64,000 bases of DNA from Kibdelosporangium philippinense (lineage in GTDB: Bacteria; Actinomycetota; Actinomycetes; Mycobacteriales; Pseudonocardiaceae): contig NZ_JAJVCN010000003.1 in NCBI RefSeq assembly GCF_021390435.2, positions 997,501 through 1,061,500 of the forward strand, read 5' to 3'. Numbering within the stretch: the first letter of the stretch is position 1; each line of letters begins with the position of its first letter. The position numbers and the translations under genes were made by a program. Under the pieces are notes generated by a model. That model worked only from the letters and a program-made list of their open reading frames with translations. It had not been told where the DNA came from and searched no databases. Of this stretch, positions 1 to 9,263 are shown piece by piece.

Positions 1-2506
1 CAGTCCGAGTCGCGGCTGACGAAGCCCGGATGTTCTCGTCACGTTCACGCGATTGGGCGATTATCCGGTCTTCCAGGCTCTCGATCCGGCGCAACGCGGT
101 GTCGAGCTGGTTGGTCAACCGGTCGATCCGGGGATCGGGCCCGGCCGGTGCCACGTCGACCCGCCGTGCGGCCGCCAGTTCCTCCTGGCGGCGCATGACT
201 TCCTTGGTCGACCGCTCGACAGAGTCCACTATGGACCCAAGCCTGGTCCGGACGTGGTTGTCGTAGTGGTTGAGCACCCGCAGCACGGCCTTGCGCAGCG
301 CCGGTGCCATCGGGATCTTGTGACCGACCTCGACATCCGGCTGGCGCAGCAAGGCGTGCCGCGCCGCCTGCAATGGCGCGAACGGATCGGGTTCGCCAGC
401 GAGTTTGCGGCCGTGTTCCACTCGCCAGTTGCGGTACGCGTGCTCGACTCGTTCCCGCAACTGCTCGGCGGACTTCTCGACCGCGCGCATCGCGAGCACA
501 CGAGTCCGCCCGGCCGCGCCGACCTTGTCCGCGAGCGCGTTGTCCGGCGCGAGTTCACGCATCAGCCGTCCCGCGTGTTGCACGTGTTCCGACTGACCGT
601 CCACACGGGACACAAACATGACACTGTCCGAGTCGAACAGCTCCGCGGCCACCCCGACATTCGTGGTGATCAACGGAACACCCCTGGCAGCAACCGAACT
701 CAGCTCGGACGCGGTCGCGCATTGCTTGTCGTGCAACAAAACAACCCAGTCGGCCGCGTCAACTGCGGCCCGATGCGAGGTTTCCGCTTCGACCAGACGA
801 ATGCGACGGTCATGTGCAGTCGCCAACCGCAGTCGTTCAGCGGCGGCACGTTGCCCAGCCGCGCCACGAACGGCAAGGAGCAACGTGACGTCCGAACGGT
901 CCGGGAACGCGGCACGGAACGCGGCCACGACATCAGTCTCGTTGGAACAACAACCCTCTTCGTGGTCTACGAAGCTCGTAAACACCGCGCCCGCGGGGAC
1001 ACCGAGGGAAATCATTGCCTCGGTGCGCTCGTCCTCATCACGTTCGCCTTGATCAGGCACAGGCAACACGACGGCTTGCGCGCCTGACGGCCCTGGCCAC
1101 GGCACCCACACCTCGTCCACGCCCATGGCTGGCGGCGCGGGTTCGTCACGCACCTGCACTATGTGCCGATCGCGCGGCACATCCGTCACGTCGTCACAGC
1201 ACAAGACCACGGGATAACGCGCGTCCGACGCGATCGGCAAACCCGACGCACCCGCGCTCAACCGCACGGACTCCGCGAGCGGACCGACGCCCAGCACCGA
1301 GACGCCCAATTGGTCAACGAGCTCCACGCGTACAGCCGACGGCGCGGGTACAGCGACCGGATGCAATCGCCCCTGCAATACCCCTTCGGTCTCGCACCAA
1401 CGACGGAACTCGTCAGCGTGAGCACCGAACGGATCCGGGTAACGCTCGCGCAGCCACGGATCGTCCAGCCACAGCGCGTGGGCCCATCGCGTACTGCCGG
1501 ACAACCCGTCAACCGTGGCGCACGCCCAGCGCAGGAATGCCTTCTCGTCATCGGTCGCGGGCGGCGGCTCGTCGCCCATGATCATGGCGTCGTGCCATGC
1601 CGCCCGGAATTCGGCGCGGAGCCCTTCAGGCAGAACTGTCCCGTCCGACAGACGCGCGAACGGCTTGCCCTTGGCCGCCATACCCGCGTCGACAAGCTTC
1701 GCCCGATAGTCGTCGCACAGGGTTTCCAACCCGGGCCGCTCGGACAACAACGTGCGCGGCCGTTCGGTGATATCGGCTGACAACAGCCACGGCTTCTTCG
1801 GATCGAATCCGTGGAAATGCACGGTCCGCAGCATTACCGGCTCGCCGATGGGCACAGCCATCACGCAATAACCGTTGGTCAGCAACTCGGCATCACGCTG
1901 GCTCGCGTTCCACACCGAAAGACCGATCCCGACATCGCGGATCACATGGTGCTTGGCCAACGCGGGCAAGCCGTCGAGGAAACCGTCGATCGCCTCAGGT
2001 TTCCTGGCCACGTGCTGTGCCCACGAGGTCAGCACGTCCTGCGCGCCCGGCCCGACCGCGAGGAATCCGGGCTCGTACACACCAGCGTCGATCAGGTCTT
2101 CCGGGGTCGGCGCGAGGCCGTCGTGCGGCAACGGGTGCAGTACGCGCGGCACCAAGGCAAAGTCGCCTTGGTGCAACGCCTCCTTCACGATTGTGTCGAC
2201 CGACGCGAGCACGAGCACCCACGGATCCAGGTACAGCACAGGCCCGTTGACCAGCAACGTCTGCAACAGCCGCGGGCGTAGCACCGCGCGTACCTGCTCC
2301 GCGGTGTACGCGGTCGACAGCATCGCCAGCTCGTCCTCGTCGACCCCGATATCGTCCGGAGTCAGCACATCTCCGCCGGGTTCGCCGTCGACCAGCAGGA
2401 TGTCGAACCTGGCGCCGGGGTGGGCGGCGCGGAACGACTCGGCTGTCACTCGGGCGGCGGGAAGCTGGGCGCTGGTCGCCACCGTGCACGCAGACACTTC
2501 GGTCAC
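1..2506 (-). CDS. Large glycosyltransferase-like protein, 3' end beyond window
   Basis: The reading frame is open from a GTG at 2506 to the window edge, so the C-terminus is missing (at least 835 residues seen). The N-terminus (SACTVATSAQLPAARVTAES) looks like a nucleotide-sugar transferase of the GT-A fold, with a VLYLDP stretch at about residue 110 that resembles the donor-site region. The middle part (about 480-680) resembles a GT-B, GT4-like half, including a donor-side segment with ASELSSVAARGVPLITTNVG. The last visible part (about 750-835) is charged and coiled-coil-like, with RIDRLTNQLDTALRRIESLE. This suggests a two-domain transferase of cell-surface glycans; substrate unknown. An ATG start is absent; the GTG gives VTEVSACTVA, which fits the expected domain start. 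Family call is from recognition of pattern only. Confidence 0.65.
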   Translation of the reverse strand, partial: MTEVSACTVATSAQLPAARVTAESFRAAHPGARFDILLVDGEPGGDVLTPDDIGVDEDELAMLSTAYTAEQVRAVLRPRLLQTLLVNGPVLYLDPWVLVLASVDTIVKEALHQGDFALVPRVLHPLPHDGLAPTPEDLIDAGVYEPGFLAVGPGAQDVLTSWAQHVARKPEAIDGFLDGLPALAKHHVIRDVGIGLSVWNASQRDAELLTNGYCVMAVPIGEPVMLRTVHFHGFDPKKPWLLSADITERPRTLLSERPGLETLCDDYRAKLVDAGMAAKGKPFARLSDGTVLPEGLRAEFRAAWHDAMIMGDEPPPATDDEKAFLRWACATVDGLSGSTRWAHALWLDDPWLRERYPDPFGAHADEFRRWCETEGVLQGRLHPVAVPAPSAVRVELVDQLGVSVLGVGPLAESVRLSAGASGLPIASDARYPVVLCCDDVTDVPRDRHIVQVRDEPAPPAMGVDEVWVPWPGPSGAQAVVLPVPDQGERDEDERTEAMISLGVPAGAVFTSFVDHEEGCCSNETDVVAAFRAAFPDRSDVTLLLAVRGAAGQRAAAERLRLATAHDRRIRLVEAETSHRAAVDAADWVVLLHDKQCATASELSSVAARGVPLITTNVGVAAELFDSDSVMFVSRVDGQSEHVQHAGRLMRELAPDNALADKVGAAGRTRVLAMRAVEKSAEQLRERVEHAYRNWRVEHGRKLAGEPDPFAPLQAARHALLRQPDVEVGHKIPMAPALRKAVLRVLNHYDNHVRTRLGSIVDSVERSTKEVMRRQEELAAARRVDVAPAGPDPRIDRLTNQLDTALRRIESLEDRIIAQSRERDENIRASSAATRT

Positions 2507-2575
2507 ACCTACGAAAGTAGCGCGCCAAAGATCACGCTGGTGCCGGTGGCACCCCAAGCTGTTCGTCACCGCAGG

Positions 2576-4129
2576 TCAAGGCAGCGCAGGCGGCTTGCGG
2601 GCATGCGTTGCCTGCTCGAATGCGTAGGCCAGCGAAAGGACATCGCCGTCTGCCCAGCGTCCGGCCATGAACGAGATCCCGACCGGCAGCGGCCCGACAA
2701 ATCCCGCCGGCACCGTGACATCGGGATATCCGGCGACCGCTGCGGGCGTTGAGGACGGGATGATGTCGTTGTCCCCGGTCGCGCAGTTGGTCTTCCACGC
2801 GGGCGGGTTGGTCGGCGCGGCGATCGCGTCGAGCCGGTGACGCGCCATCGTTTCGTCGATCGAACGTTTTGCCAGGTCAGTCAGTTCACGGCGACCGGCG
2901 AGATACCCGGGATCGGTCGGGCCGGGTGCCGCGAGCGCCATTTCGAACAGTTCCTGCCCGGCGAAACAGGTCCGTTCGAGCGGGTCGTTGCGGTTGTACT
3001 CGATGAGCGCTCTGAGATCGCGTGGACCATCGCGGGTGGCCAGGTACTTGTCGATGTCCCGGTGGAACTCCGTGAGCAATGCCGGGAACTCGAGTTCGGT
3101 GATCCGTTGCTGGTACGGCATTTCGATCTCGACAACCTGGGCGCCTCGGGTCTTCAGCGAAGCGGCGGCCTCGGTCATCAACCGGTCAACTTCCGGACCA
3201 AGCACGGGCAATCGCCACAGGCCGATCCGTGCTCCCTTGAGGGAATCGGTGGAAAGACGGTATCGCTGTGGATGATCAGCCGGAATTGCCTTGGTCGCCG
3301 CATCGGCGGGATCACGGCCCTGGATGACCGCGAGCGTGATGGCCGAGTCGACGACATGGCGGCTGATCGGCCCGGTCGTGTCCTGCTCGGCCGAGATCGG
3401 CACCACACCCGTCCGGCTGACCAGGCCCAACGTGGGTTTGTGGCCGACCACCCCGGTCATTCCCGCCGGGCACACCACGGATCCGTCGGTTTCCGAACCG
3501 ATCGCGACCTGCGCGAGCGAAGCCGCGACGGCCGCGGCCGACCCGGACGACGATCCGCAGGGATTGTGGTCGGGGGCATAGGGATTGTTGGTCTGGCCAC
3601 CCACGCCTGACCAGCCCGAAGTCGGCTTGGCGGCACGGAAATTGGCCCACTCCGACAAGTTGGCCTTGCCAAGGATCACCGCTCCCGCGGCACGCAGGCG
3701 CTGGACTTGGAAGGCGTCCTTCTTGGGCGGTGTGCCAAGCAGCGCGCGTGAACCCGCGGTTGTTTGCAGGCCGCGCGTGTCCACGTTGTCCTTGAGCAGG
3801 ATGGGAATGCCGTCGAGCGGACCCCGCAACTGGCCAGCTCGACGACGCCGGTCGCTGGCACGTGCCTGGTCGGTCGCTGTCGGATCGAGAATGATGACTG
3901 AGTTGAGCTTGCCGTCGATGGCACGGATCCTGGCCAGATATCGCCCGGTCAGCTCCACCGCGGAGAGCTTGCCGCGGTCCATTCGCAGTTGCAGTTCGGG
4001 AATCGTCGCCCGGTCAAGGTCGAGCCCAGGGGACGCGTTCGCCGGAACCGCCGTCAGTGTCAGCAGCAGAAGCGTGATCGCGAGGCGTCGCACGCCTCCC
4101 ACCACACTCCGGCGCCGCCGCGCGGTCAA
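2576..4129 (-). CDS. Secreted amidase (amidase signature family)
   Basis: 517 aa. Hydrolyses amide bonds; the natural substrate cannot be told. The N-terminus has a Sec-type signal peptide (arginine-rich start, hydrophobic LAITLLLLTLTAVP, cut near ANA at 32-33). The family's Ser-Ser-Lys triad is visible: Lys113 in ILLKDN, the cis-Ser in the GSSSGS loop (about 193-196) and the nucleophile Ser217 in GSETDGS. Length is normal for the family. The start is a TTG at 4129 whose last bases overlap the TGA of the upstream flavin reductase gene (TTGA), implying translational coupling. The C-terminal GMPPxxI-type motif seen in gatekeeper amidases such as GatA partners is absent, and no GatB or GatC is nearby, so this is not the tRNA amidotransferase. 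Confidence 0.9.
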   Translation of the reverse strand: MTARRRRSVVGGVRRLAITLLLLTLTAVPANASPGLDLDRATIPELQLRMDRGKLSAVELTGRYLARIRAIDGKLNSVIILDPTATDQARASDRRRRAGQLRGPLDGIPILLKDNVDTRGLQTTAGSRALLGTPPKKDAFQVQRLRAAGAVILGKANLSEWANFRAAKPTSGWSGVGGQTNNPYAPDHNPCGSSSGSAAAVAASLAQVAIGSETDGSVVCPAGMTGVVGHKPTLGLVSRTGVVPISAEQDTTGPISRHVVDSAITLAVIQGRDPADAATKAIPADHPQRYRLSTDSLKGARIGLWRLPVLGPEVDRLMTEAAASLKTRGAQVVEIEMPYQQRITELEFPALLTEFHRDIDKYLATRDGPRDLRALIEYNRNDPLERTCFAGQELFEMALAAPGPTDPGYLAGRRELTDLAKRSIDETMARHRLDAIAAPTNPPAWKTNCATGDNDIIPSSTPAAVAGYPDVTVPAGFVGPLPVGISFMAGRWADGDVLSLAYAFEQATHARKPPALP

Positions 4130-4668
4130 CCCGGCGAACGAAGGGTGCGGCCCGGTCGTGCCAGCTGGTCGCCGAGGTCGTGGTACTCCGACTTGTGCCA
4201 GACCAGTGGCAGCAGGTCTTCGCGTTCCGTCGAGCCGTAGTCGAGGGATTCACCGACGAAGATGGTGTGGTCGCCGCCGTCGTAGGTCGCCCATTTGTGG
4301 CAGACGAACCACGCGAGCGCGCCGCCGATCGTGGGACAGCCGTGGCTCCAGTCCATAGCCACGTCGAGCGCCACGCTCCAGGGCTGGCGTGCGTAGAAGT
4401 CGGCGATCCCGCCTTGGTCCTGGCCGAGGATGCTGAGTCCATAGTGCCCGTCGGTGCCGTGCAATAACTCATGCATACGGCCGGGTTTGTTCACGCTCAC
4501 CGCGCACAGCGGCGGATCGAGGGATACGGATGCGAACGAGCTGGCGGTCATGCCGTGCACGTTGCCGTCTCCGTCGACGACGGTCACGACGGATACGCCG
4601 CTTGGGAAGTGGCGCAGCGCCTTGCGAAACCTGAGAGCCCGTGGATCGGTCGGTGCGTATTTGGCCAT
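4126..4668 (-). CDS. Flavin reductase-like FMN-binding split-barrel protein
   Basis: 180 aa from the ATG at 4668 (MAKYAPTDPRALRFRKALRH); the frame is open further upstream but the family alignment begins here. The FPSGVSVVTVVDGDGNVHGM and TASSFASVSLDPPLCAVSVN stretches are the FMN-binding hallmarks of the flavin reductase (HpaC/RutF-like) family, and HTIFVGESLD is the usual late strand. Such proteins supply reduced flavin to two-component monooxygenases or act on their own; no partner oxygenase is adjacent. It is coupled by overlap to the downstream secreted amidase gene, an unusual pairing whose logic is not clear. Confidence 0.88.
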   Translation of the reverse strand: MAKYAPTDPRALRFRKALRHFPSGVSVVTVVDGDGNVHGMTASSFASVSLDPPLCAVSVNKPGRMHELLHGTDGHYGLSILGQDQGGIADFYARQPWSVALDVAMDWSHGCPTIGGALAWFVCHKWATYDGGDHTIFVGESLDYGSTEREDLLPLVWHKSEYHDLGDQLARPGRTLRSPG

Positions 4669-4762
4669 GAGGCCATCGTCACTTTTCCGGTTGATGCTGG
4701 TCCAATGCCGATTCACGTCCCCGTCATGCTCGGACTGGCATGGCAACCGCCGTGGGAACGAG

Positions 4763-4790
4763 AAAAGGGCCCTCGGTCGAGGGCCCTTTT
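4763..4790 (-). terminator. Rho-independent terminator after glnA2
   Basis: A perfect inverted repeat, AAAAGGGCCCTCG / CGAGGGCCCTTTT, lies 3 bp past the glnA2 stop codon. Read on the minus strand it forms a very stable GC stem closing into a run of T (CCCTTTTC), a standard intrinsic terminator. Because both ends carry A or T runs it could also work on the plus strand. Confidence 0.85.
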
Positions 4791-4792
4791 CC

Positions 4793-6136
4793 TTACAGCA
4801 CAGGCAGTAAAGTCTTCAGCTCGTATGGCGTGACACTGCGGCGGTACTCGTCCCACTCGACCCGCTTGTTGCGCAGGAAGAAATCGTACACGTGCTCGCC
4901 CAATGCCTCGGCGAGCAGCTCCGAGTTCTCCAGCTCCGCCAACGCTTCACCCAGGTTCTGTGGCAGATTGGCGTATCCGGCGGCGCGACGCTCCGAATCG
5001 GACAACGACCACACGTCGTCCTCAGCCGCGGGCGGCAGTTCGTAACCCTTCTGCACACCCTGCAAACCAGCGGCAATGATCACCGCGTAAGCCAAGTACG
5101 GGTTGCAGGCCGAGTCCAGGCTGCGAATCTCAACCCGCCGCGACGAAGCCTTCCCCAGCGAGTACATCGGGACCCGCACGAGGGCCGAGCGGTTTGCGTG
5201 ACCCCAGCACACAGCCGTCGGGGCCTCGCCGCCGACAATCAGGCGCTTGTACGAGTTCACCCACTGGTTCGTCACCGCGGAGATCTCACGGGCGTGCTTC
5301 AGCAATCCCGCGACGAACGCCTTTCCAACCTCGGACAGCTCGTACGGGTCTTCGGCGTCGTAGAAGGCATTGCGGTCGCCCTCGAACAAGCTCAAGTGCG
5401 TGTGCATCCCCGAGCCAGGCTTGTCGGAGAACGGTTTTGGCATGAAGGACGCGTGCACGCCTTGTGTCAGCGCGACTTCCTTCACTACGTAACGGAAGGT
5501 CATCACGTTGTCGGCCATCGTCAGCGCGTCGGCGTAGCGCAGGTCGATCTCCTGCTGGCCGGGTGCGCCTTCGTGGTGGCTGAACTCGACCGAGATGCCC
5601 ATCGCTTCCAGTGCTTCGATCGCGTGGCGGCGGAAGTTCGTCGCCGTGGCGTGCGAGGCCTGGTCGAAGTAGCCGCCGTTGTCCGCCGGTTCCGGCACGC
5701 TTCCGTCCGACGGGAGGTCCTTGAGCAGGAAGAACTCGATCTCCGGGTGCACGTAGACCGTGAAGCCCATCTCGCTCGCGCGCGAGAGGGTCCGGCGCAG
5801 GACGTGCCTCGGGTCGGCCCAGGATGGTGAGCCGTCCGGCATCGTGATGTCGCAGAACATCCTGGCCGAATAGTGGTCACCTTCCGGGGTCTCCCACGGC
5901 AGCACCTGGAAGGTGGACGGGTCCGGCTTGGCGACCATGTCGGACTCGTAGATGCGGGCGAACCCCTGGATCGCCGAGCCGTCGAAGCCGATCCCCTCGG
6001 CGAAGGCGCCCTCCAGCTCGGCTGGCGCGACCGCGACGGACTTCAGGAAGCCAAGGACATCGGTGAACCACAACCGGACGAACCGGATGTCGCGCTCCTC
6101 GAGCGTCCGCAGGACGAACTCTTGCTGCCGATCCAT
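4793..6136 (-). CDS. glnA2: Glutamine synthetase, GlnA2 type
   Basis: 447 aa. The sequence follows M. tuberculosis GlnA2 (Rv2222c) closely from MDRQQEFVLRTLEERDIRFV to the end. Glutamine synthetase motifs are present: GFDGSAIQGF (beta-Grasp domain), VHPEIEFFLL, the EFSHHEGAPGQQEIDLRYAD metal site and KPGSGMHTHLS. The region that carries the adenylylated Tyr in GlnA1 is replaced by KGYELPPAAEDDVW, so control by GlnE adenylylation is doubtful; this is the short GSI-alpha form. Start is ATG 6136. In mycobacteria glnE sits next to it and Hip1/panB follow; here an LRR-like gene lies upstream. Some actinobacterial paralogues use polyamines rather than ammonia, but the close match to GlnA2 favours true or low-activity GS. 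Confidence 0.93.
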   Translation of the reverse strand: MDRQQEFVLRTLEERDIRFVRLWFTDVLGFLKSVAVAPAELEGAFAEGIGFDGSAIQGFARIYESDMVAKPDPSTFQVLPWETPEGDHYSARMFCDITMPDGSPSWADPRHVLRRTLSRASEMGFTVYVHPEIEFFLLKDLPSDGSVPEPADNGGYFDQASHATATNFRRHAIEALEAMGISVEFSHHEGAPGQQEIDLRYADALTMADNVMTFRYVVKEVALTQGVHASFMPKPFSDKPGSGMHTHLSLFEGDRNAFYDAEDPYELSEVGKAFVAGLLKHAREISAVTNQWVNSYKRLIVGGEAPTAVCWGHANRSALVRVPMYSLGKASSRRVEIRSLDSACNPYLAYAVIIAAGLQGVQKGYELPPAAEDDVWSLSDSERRAAGYANLPQNLGEALAELENSELLAEALGEHVYDFFLRNKRVEWDEYRRSVTPYELKTLLPVL

Positions 6137-6158
6137 GGCGTGAGCCTAGGCATGCCTT

Positions 6159-6174
6159 GTTACTTCTATGTTTC
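6159..6174 (-). promoter_or_regulatory. Possible GlnR-type box upstream of glnA2
   Basis: On the minus strand, 23 bases before the glnA2 ATG, the sequence reads GAAAC, six bases (ATAGAA), GTAAC. This fits the known actinobacterial GlnR pattern of alternating GTnAC and GAAAC boxes with 6-bp spacers, though only two boxes are seen; the positions of the next boxes on either side do not match. Known: GlnR controls nitrogen genes. Inference: nitrogen-responsive control of glnA2. Confidence 0.4.
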
Positions 6175-6204
6175 CTGGGTACCCCTTGGCGGTCACGCTG
6201 CGTG

Positions 6205-6906
6205 TCAGCCGATCTCCGCAGCGACACCACGGTCCCGCAATAACTCGATCACCTTGGCGTTGTCGAAGGCGGCGAGGACTTCGTCACTGCCGACTGTTCG
6301 CCGAAAGCTGAGGTTTCGCAGCGATGTGATGTCCAGCAGCGGGGCCAAGTCGAGTACTGGCTCCTTGCCGAGGGTGTCGATGGCGATCCATTCCAGCGGC
6401 AGTCCGGCGAGTGGGGCCAGCAGGTCCGGATGCTGAATGTCCAGCGCGTGGTTGAGCGCGAGGATCCGCAACTCGGAGAGGCCGGACAGCGGGCTGAGGT
6501 CGCGGATCGTGCCACCGTCCAACGCCAGTTCACGCAGGCCGCCGCAGCCTGCCACCGGAGTCAGGTCCTGGACCCTGCTCATGTAGATCCGCAGTTGCTC
6601 CAGAGACGGCAGCACCTTGTCGATGCCGTTGAGGGATCGGACTGTGAACTCGTCGCTTTCACCATCCCAATAGGTCCAGATGGCTTCGGTGATGTCGTTG
6701 CCTGCTTCCCAGTACAGGTCGGTGACCGCTGCGCACTGCTCGGCAGTCACCGGGATGGCCAGCAGTGCGTCGGCCACGTCCTCGCGGTACTCATCGTCGC
6801 GGTCCTCGTCCTCTTGCTTCGAGAAGGACGGAAGGACTTCTGCTCTCATCAGCGCGTCGATGATCGCGAGCCGGACGTTCACATCTTCGATGTCGGTGAG
6901 TGACAT
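6205..6906 (-). CDS. Leucine-rich-repeat-like hypothetical protein
   Basis: 233 aa. Residues 1-70 form an acidic helical region (KQEDEDRDDEYREDVADALL), similar in feel to HEAT-like adaptor segments in actinobacteria. From about 95 to 215 there are degenerate leucine-rich repeats: LPSLEQLRIYM, CGGLRELALDGG, LSELRILALNH, LPLEWIAIDT, ITSLRNLSFR. No signal peptide or membrane segment. Such cytoplasmic LRR proteins are common in Pseudonocardiaceae, usually without known function. It is separated from glnA2 by 68 bp and may be an independent unit. Start MSLTDIEDVN is an ATG at 6906; no upstream alternative looks better. Confidence 0.7.
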   Translation of the reverse strand: MSLTDIEDVNVRLAIIDALMRAEVLPSFSKQEDEDRDDEYREDVADALLAIPVTAEQCAAVTDLYWEAGNDITEAIWTYWDGESDEFTVRSLNGIDKVLPSLEQLRIYMSRVQDLTPVAGCGGLRELALDGGTIRDLSPLSGLSELRILALNHALDIQHPDLLAPLAGLPLEWIAIDTLGKEPVLDLAPLLDITSLRNLSFRRTVGSDEVLAAFDNAKVIELLRDRGVAAEIG

Positions 6907-6959
6907 GCGGCCCGACCCTATGGCCGCACGTCACCCGTCCACAGCTGGCGAAAGTGCAC

Positions 6960-8219
6960 CTATGCTGCAATCTTCTGCCGTTTGATCGCGACCGACATCA
7001 ACGCGGCGACCATGCACAGCAGACCGGCGCCGTACCAGGCGAAGTCGTAGCTGCCCATGTGGTCACGGGTCGCGCCCGCGGCCGTCGCCGCAAACGCGGC
7101 GCCGAGTTGGTGGGACGCGAAGACCCAGCCGAAGACGATCGGGCCGGACATCCCGAAGCGGTCGCGGCACAACGCGACCGTCGGCGGCACGGTCGCCACC
7201 CAGTCCAGGCCGTAGAAAATGATGAACGCCCACATCGGCGGCTCGACCGAGGGCCCGAACAATCCCGGCAGCAGCAACAACGAGCCGCCGCGCAGGGCGT
7301 AGTACGCGCCGAGCAGCCACCGGGGGTCGATCCGGTCGGTCAGCCAGCCCGAGAAGATCGTGCCCGCGACGTCGAAGATTCCGACAAGGGCCAGCAGGCC
7401 CGCTGCCGTCGTCATCGGGATGCCGTGGTCGTGTGCGGCGGGCACGAAATGCGTTCCGACCAGGCCGTTTGTCGACGCGCCACAGATCGCGAAGCCACCG
7501 GCGAGCAGCCAGAACGTGCCGCTACGCATCGACGTGCCCAGTACCTGCAACGCCCGCCGGGCCGCACCTTTGTTAGGTGCTGGTGGCGGTTCGGGGGTGG
7601 TGGCGCCGAGTGCGGTCGTGCCGACGTGGCTCGGGTGGTCGCGCAGGAAGATCAGCACGACCGGGACCACGAGCAGGGCGACCGCGGCGATGACCAACGA
7701 GGCCCAGCGCCAGCCGACGGTCGTGGCCATGTTCGCCACGACCGGCAGGAAGACCAGCTGGCCGGTCGCGCCAGCGGCCGTCAGCACTCCGCTGACCAGG
7801 CCGCGATGCTTCACGAACCAGCGGGACGTCATGGTCGCCACGAAGGCCAGCGCCATCGACCCGGTGCCTACGCCAACGAAAATCCCCCAAAAGAGAATGA
7901 GCTGCCAACTCGCTGTCATCACCACGGTCAGCCCTGATCCAGCCGCGACGAGGACCAATGCGCTGGCCACGACCTTGCGCATGCCGAAGCGCTCCATCAA
8001 GGCGGCGGCGAAGGGCGAGATCACCCCGTAGAGCACGAGGTTCACCGATACGGCTAACGAGATCGTGCCGCGTGACCAGCCGAACTCCTGGTGCAGCGGG
8101 TCGATCAGCACGCCGGGCGCCGCGCGGAAGCCCGCCGCGCCGAGCAGCGCGATGAACGAGACGCCAGCAACCCACCAGGCCCAGTGCACACGCCTGGTCC
8201 GCACTTCAAGTTGTGTCAC
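6960..8219 (-). CDS. MFS transporter, monocarboxylate/OFA-like
   Basis: 419 aa from the GTG at 8219 (VTQLEVRTRRVHWAWWVAGV); the frame is open for 33 further codons, but that part reads poorly and would run into the divergent regulator's promoter. About twelve hydrophobic segments are visible, split by a central cytoplasmic loop rich in Pro and Ala (TTPEPPPAPNKGAARR). The FGWSRGTISLAVSVNL segment after the first helix is characteristic of the monocarboxylate/oxalate-formate antiporter branch of MFS, and GMRKVVASALVL carries a relic of motif A. Transported compound unknown. It is divergent from the GlxA-type regulator at 8290, which may control it. Confidence 0.85.
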   Translation of the reverse strand: MTQLEVRTRRVHWAWWVAGVSFIALLGAAGFRAAPGVLIDPLHQEFGWSRGTISLAVSVNLVLYGVISPFAAALMERFGMRKVVASALVLVAAGSGLTVVMTASWQLILFWGIFVGVGTGSMALAFVATMTSRWFVKHRGLVSGVLTAAGATGQLVFLPVVANMATTVGWRWASLVIAAVALLVVPVVLIFLRDHPSHVGTTALGATTPEPPPAPNKGAARRALQVLGTSMRSGTFWLLAGGFAICGASTNGLVGTHFVPAAHDHGIPMTTAAGLLALVGIFDVAGTIFSGWLTDRIDPRWLLGAYYALRGGSLLLLPGLFGPSVEPPMWAFIIFYGLDWVATVPPTVALCRDRFGMSGPIVFGWVFASHQLGAAFAATAAGATRDHMGSYDFAWYGAGLLCMVAALMSVAIKRQKIAA

Positions 8220-8289
8220 CCGAAAAGGTTGACTTGGTTTCAACGACGGAAACAGTGGCCGGAACGCCAACATGTGCAAGAATCTGGCC

Positions 8290-9237
8290 ATGACCCATGT
8301 CGTCGCCGTCCTGGCCATCTCCGAGGTGATCGGCTACGACATGACCATCCCGGCGATGGTCTTCGACCCCGCGGGCGACCGCTACGACGTGCGCCTGTGC
8401 AGCGTCGACAACGAGCCCGTGCAGGTCTACGGCGGATACCAGCTGATGCTGAAGTACGGCCCGGAGACGCTGGCCGAGGCCGACACCGTGATCGTCCCCG
8501 GCACCCGGATCTCCGGCCCGCGGCGATACGGCGGGTTGCCCGGCGAAGTCAAAGAGGCGCTCGACTCGATCCGGCCAGGCACGCGGATCATGTCGATCTG
8601 CACGGGCGCATTCGTGCTCGCCGCGGCTGGCCTGCTCGACGGACGCCCGGCGACGACGCACTGGAACCACACCCAGAAGTTCCGCGAGCTGTACCCCAAG
8701 GTTCTGCTGAATGAAGACGTTCTCTTCGTGGACGACGGCGACATCCTGACCTCGGCCGGGTTGGTCGCGGGAATCGACCTGTGCCTCCATGTGCTGCGCA
8801 ACGACCACGGCAGCGAGGTCGCCAACCACGCGGCGCGCTACTGCGTGGTGCCGTCGTGGCGTGACGGCGGGCAGCGGCAGTTCATCGAGCGTCCGTTGCC
8901 CGAAATCGGTGAGGCGTCGACCGCGGCAACCCGCTCGTGGGCGTTGGCGCGATTGGCCGAGGATCTTGACCTGGACACGCTCGCTGGACACGCGAAGATG
9001 AGCGTGCGCACATTCAGCCGCCGATTCCGTGCCGAAACCGGAATGAGCCCCGGCAAATGGCTCCTGCACCAACGCCTTGAGCACGCGCGGCACCTTTTGG
9101 AAAGCACGGATCTGGCGGTTGACCGCGTGGCTTCGGAATCCGGCCTCGGCACGGCCGCTTCACTACGGCAGCACTTGCGCATGAGCCTTGGCGTGTCACC
9201 GTTGGGCTACAGGAAGGCATTCCGGCCGCCTTCTTGA
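8290..9237 (+). CDS. GlxA family transcriptional regulator (DJ-1/PfpI domain plus AraC HTH)
   Basis: 315 aa from ATG 8290 (MTHVVAVLAISEVIGYDMTI); an in-frame ATG at 8272 is the alternative. Residues 1-190 are the class I glutamine amidotransferase-like DJ-1/PfpI domain, with the nucleophile-elbow-like Cys104 in SICTGAF followed by AAAGLLDGRPATTHW, a hallmark of the GlxA family. The C-terminal about 100 residues hold two AraC helix-turn-helix motifs (MSVRTFSRRFRAETGMSPGK and VASESGLGTAASLRQH). Known members regulate metabolic or osmolyte genes. Divergent orientation with the MFS gene (70 bp between starts) suggests local control of the transporter. Confidence 0.92.
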   Translation: MTHVVAVLAISEVIGYDMTIPAMVFDPAGDRYDVRLCSVDNEPVQVYGGYQLMLKYGPETLAEADTVIVPGTRISGPRRYGGLPGEVKEALDSIRPGTRIMSICTGAFVLAAAGLLDGRPATTHWNHTQKFRELYPKVLLNEDVLFVDDGDILTSAGLVAGIDLCLHVLRNDHGSEVANHAARYCVVPSWRDGGQRQFIERPLPEIGEASTAATRSWALARLAEDLDLDTLAGHAKMSVRTFSRRFRAETGMSPGKWLLHQRLEHARHLLESTDLAVDRVASESGLGTAASLRQHLRMSLGVSPLGYRKAFRPPS

Positions 9238-9263
9238 GGTTGTCTCAGCCTCAGCGCCCTACG

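Noticed and set aside
8228..8244. GTTGA/TCAAC inverted repeat between the MFS and GlxA genes as an operator
   Set aside because: Five-base arms with a 7-base gap are too weak to support a call.
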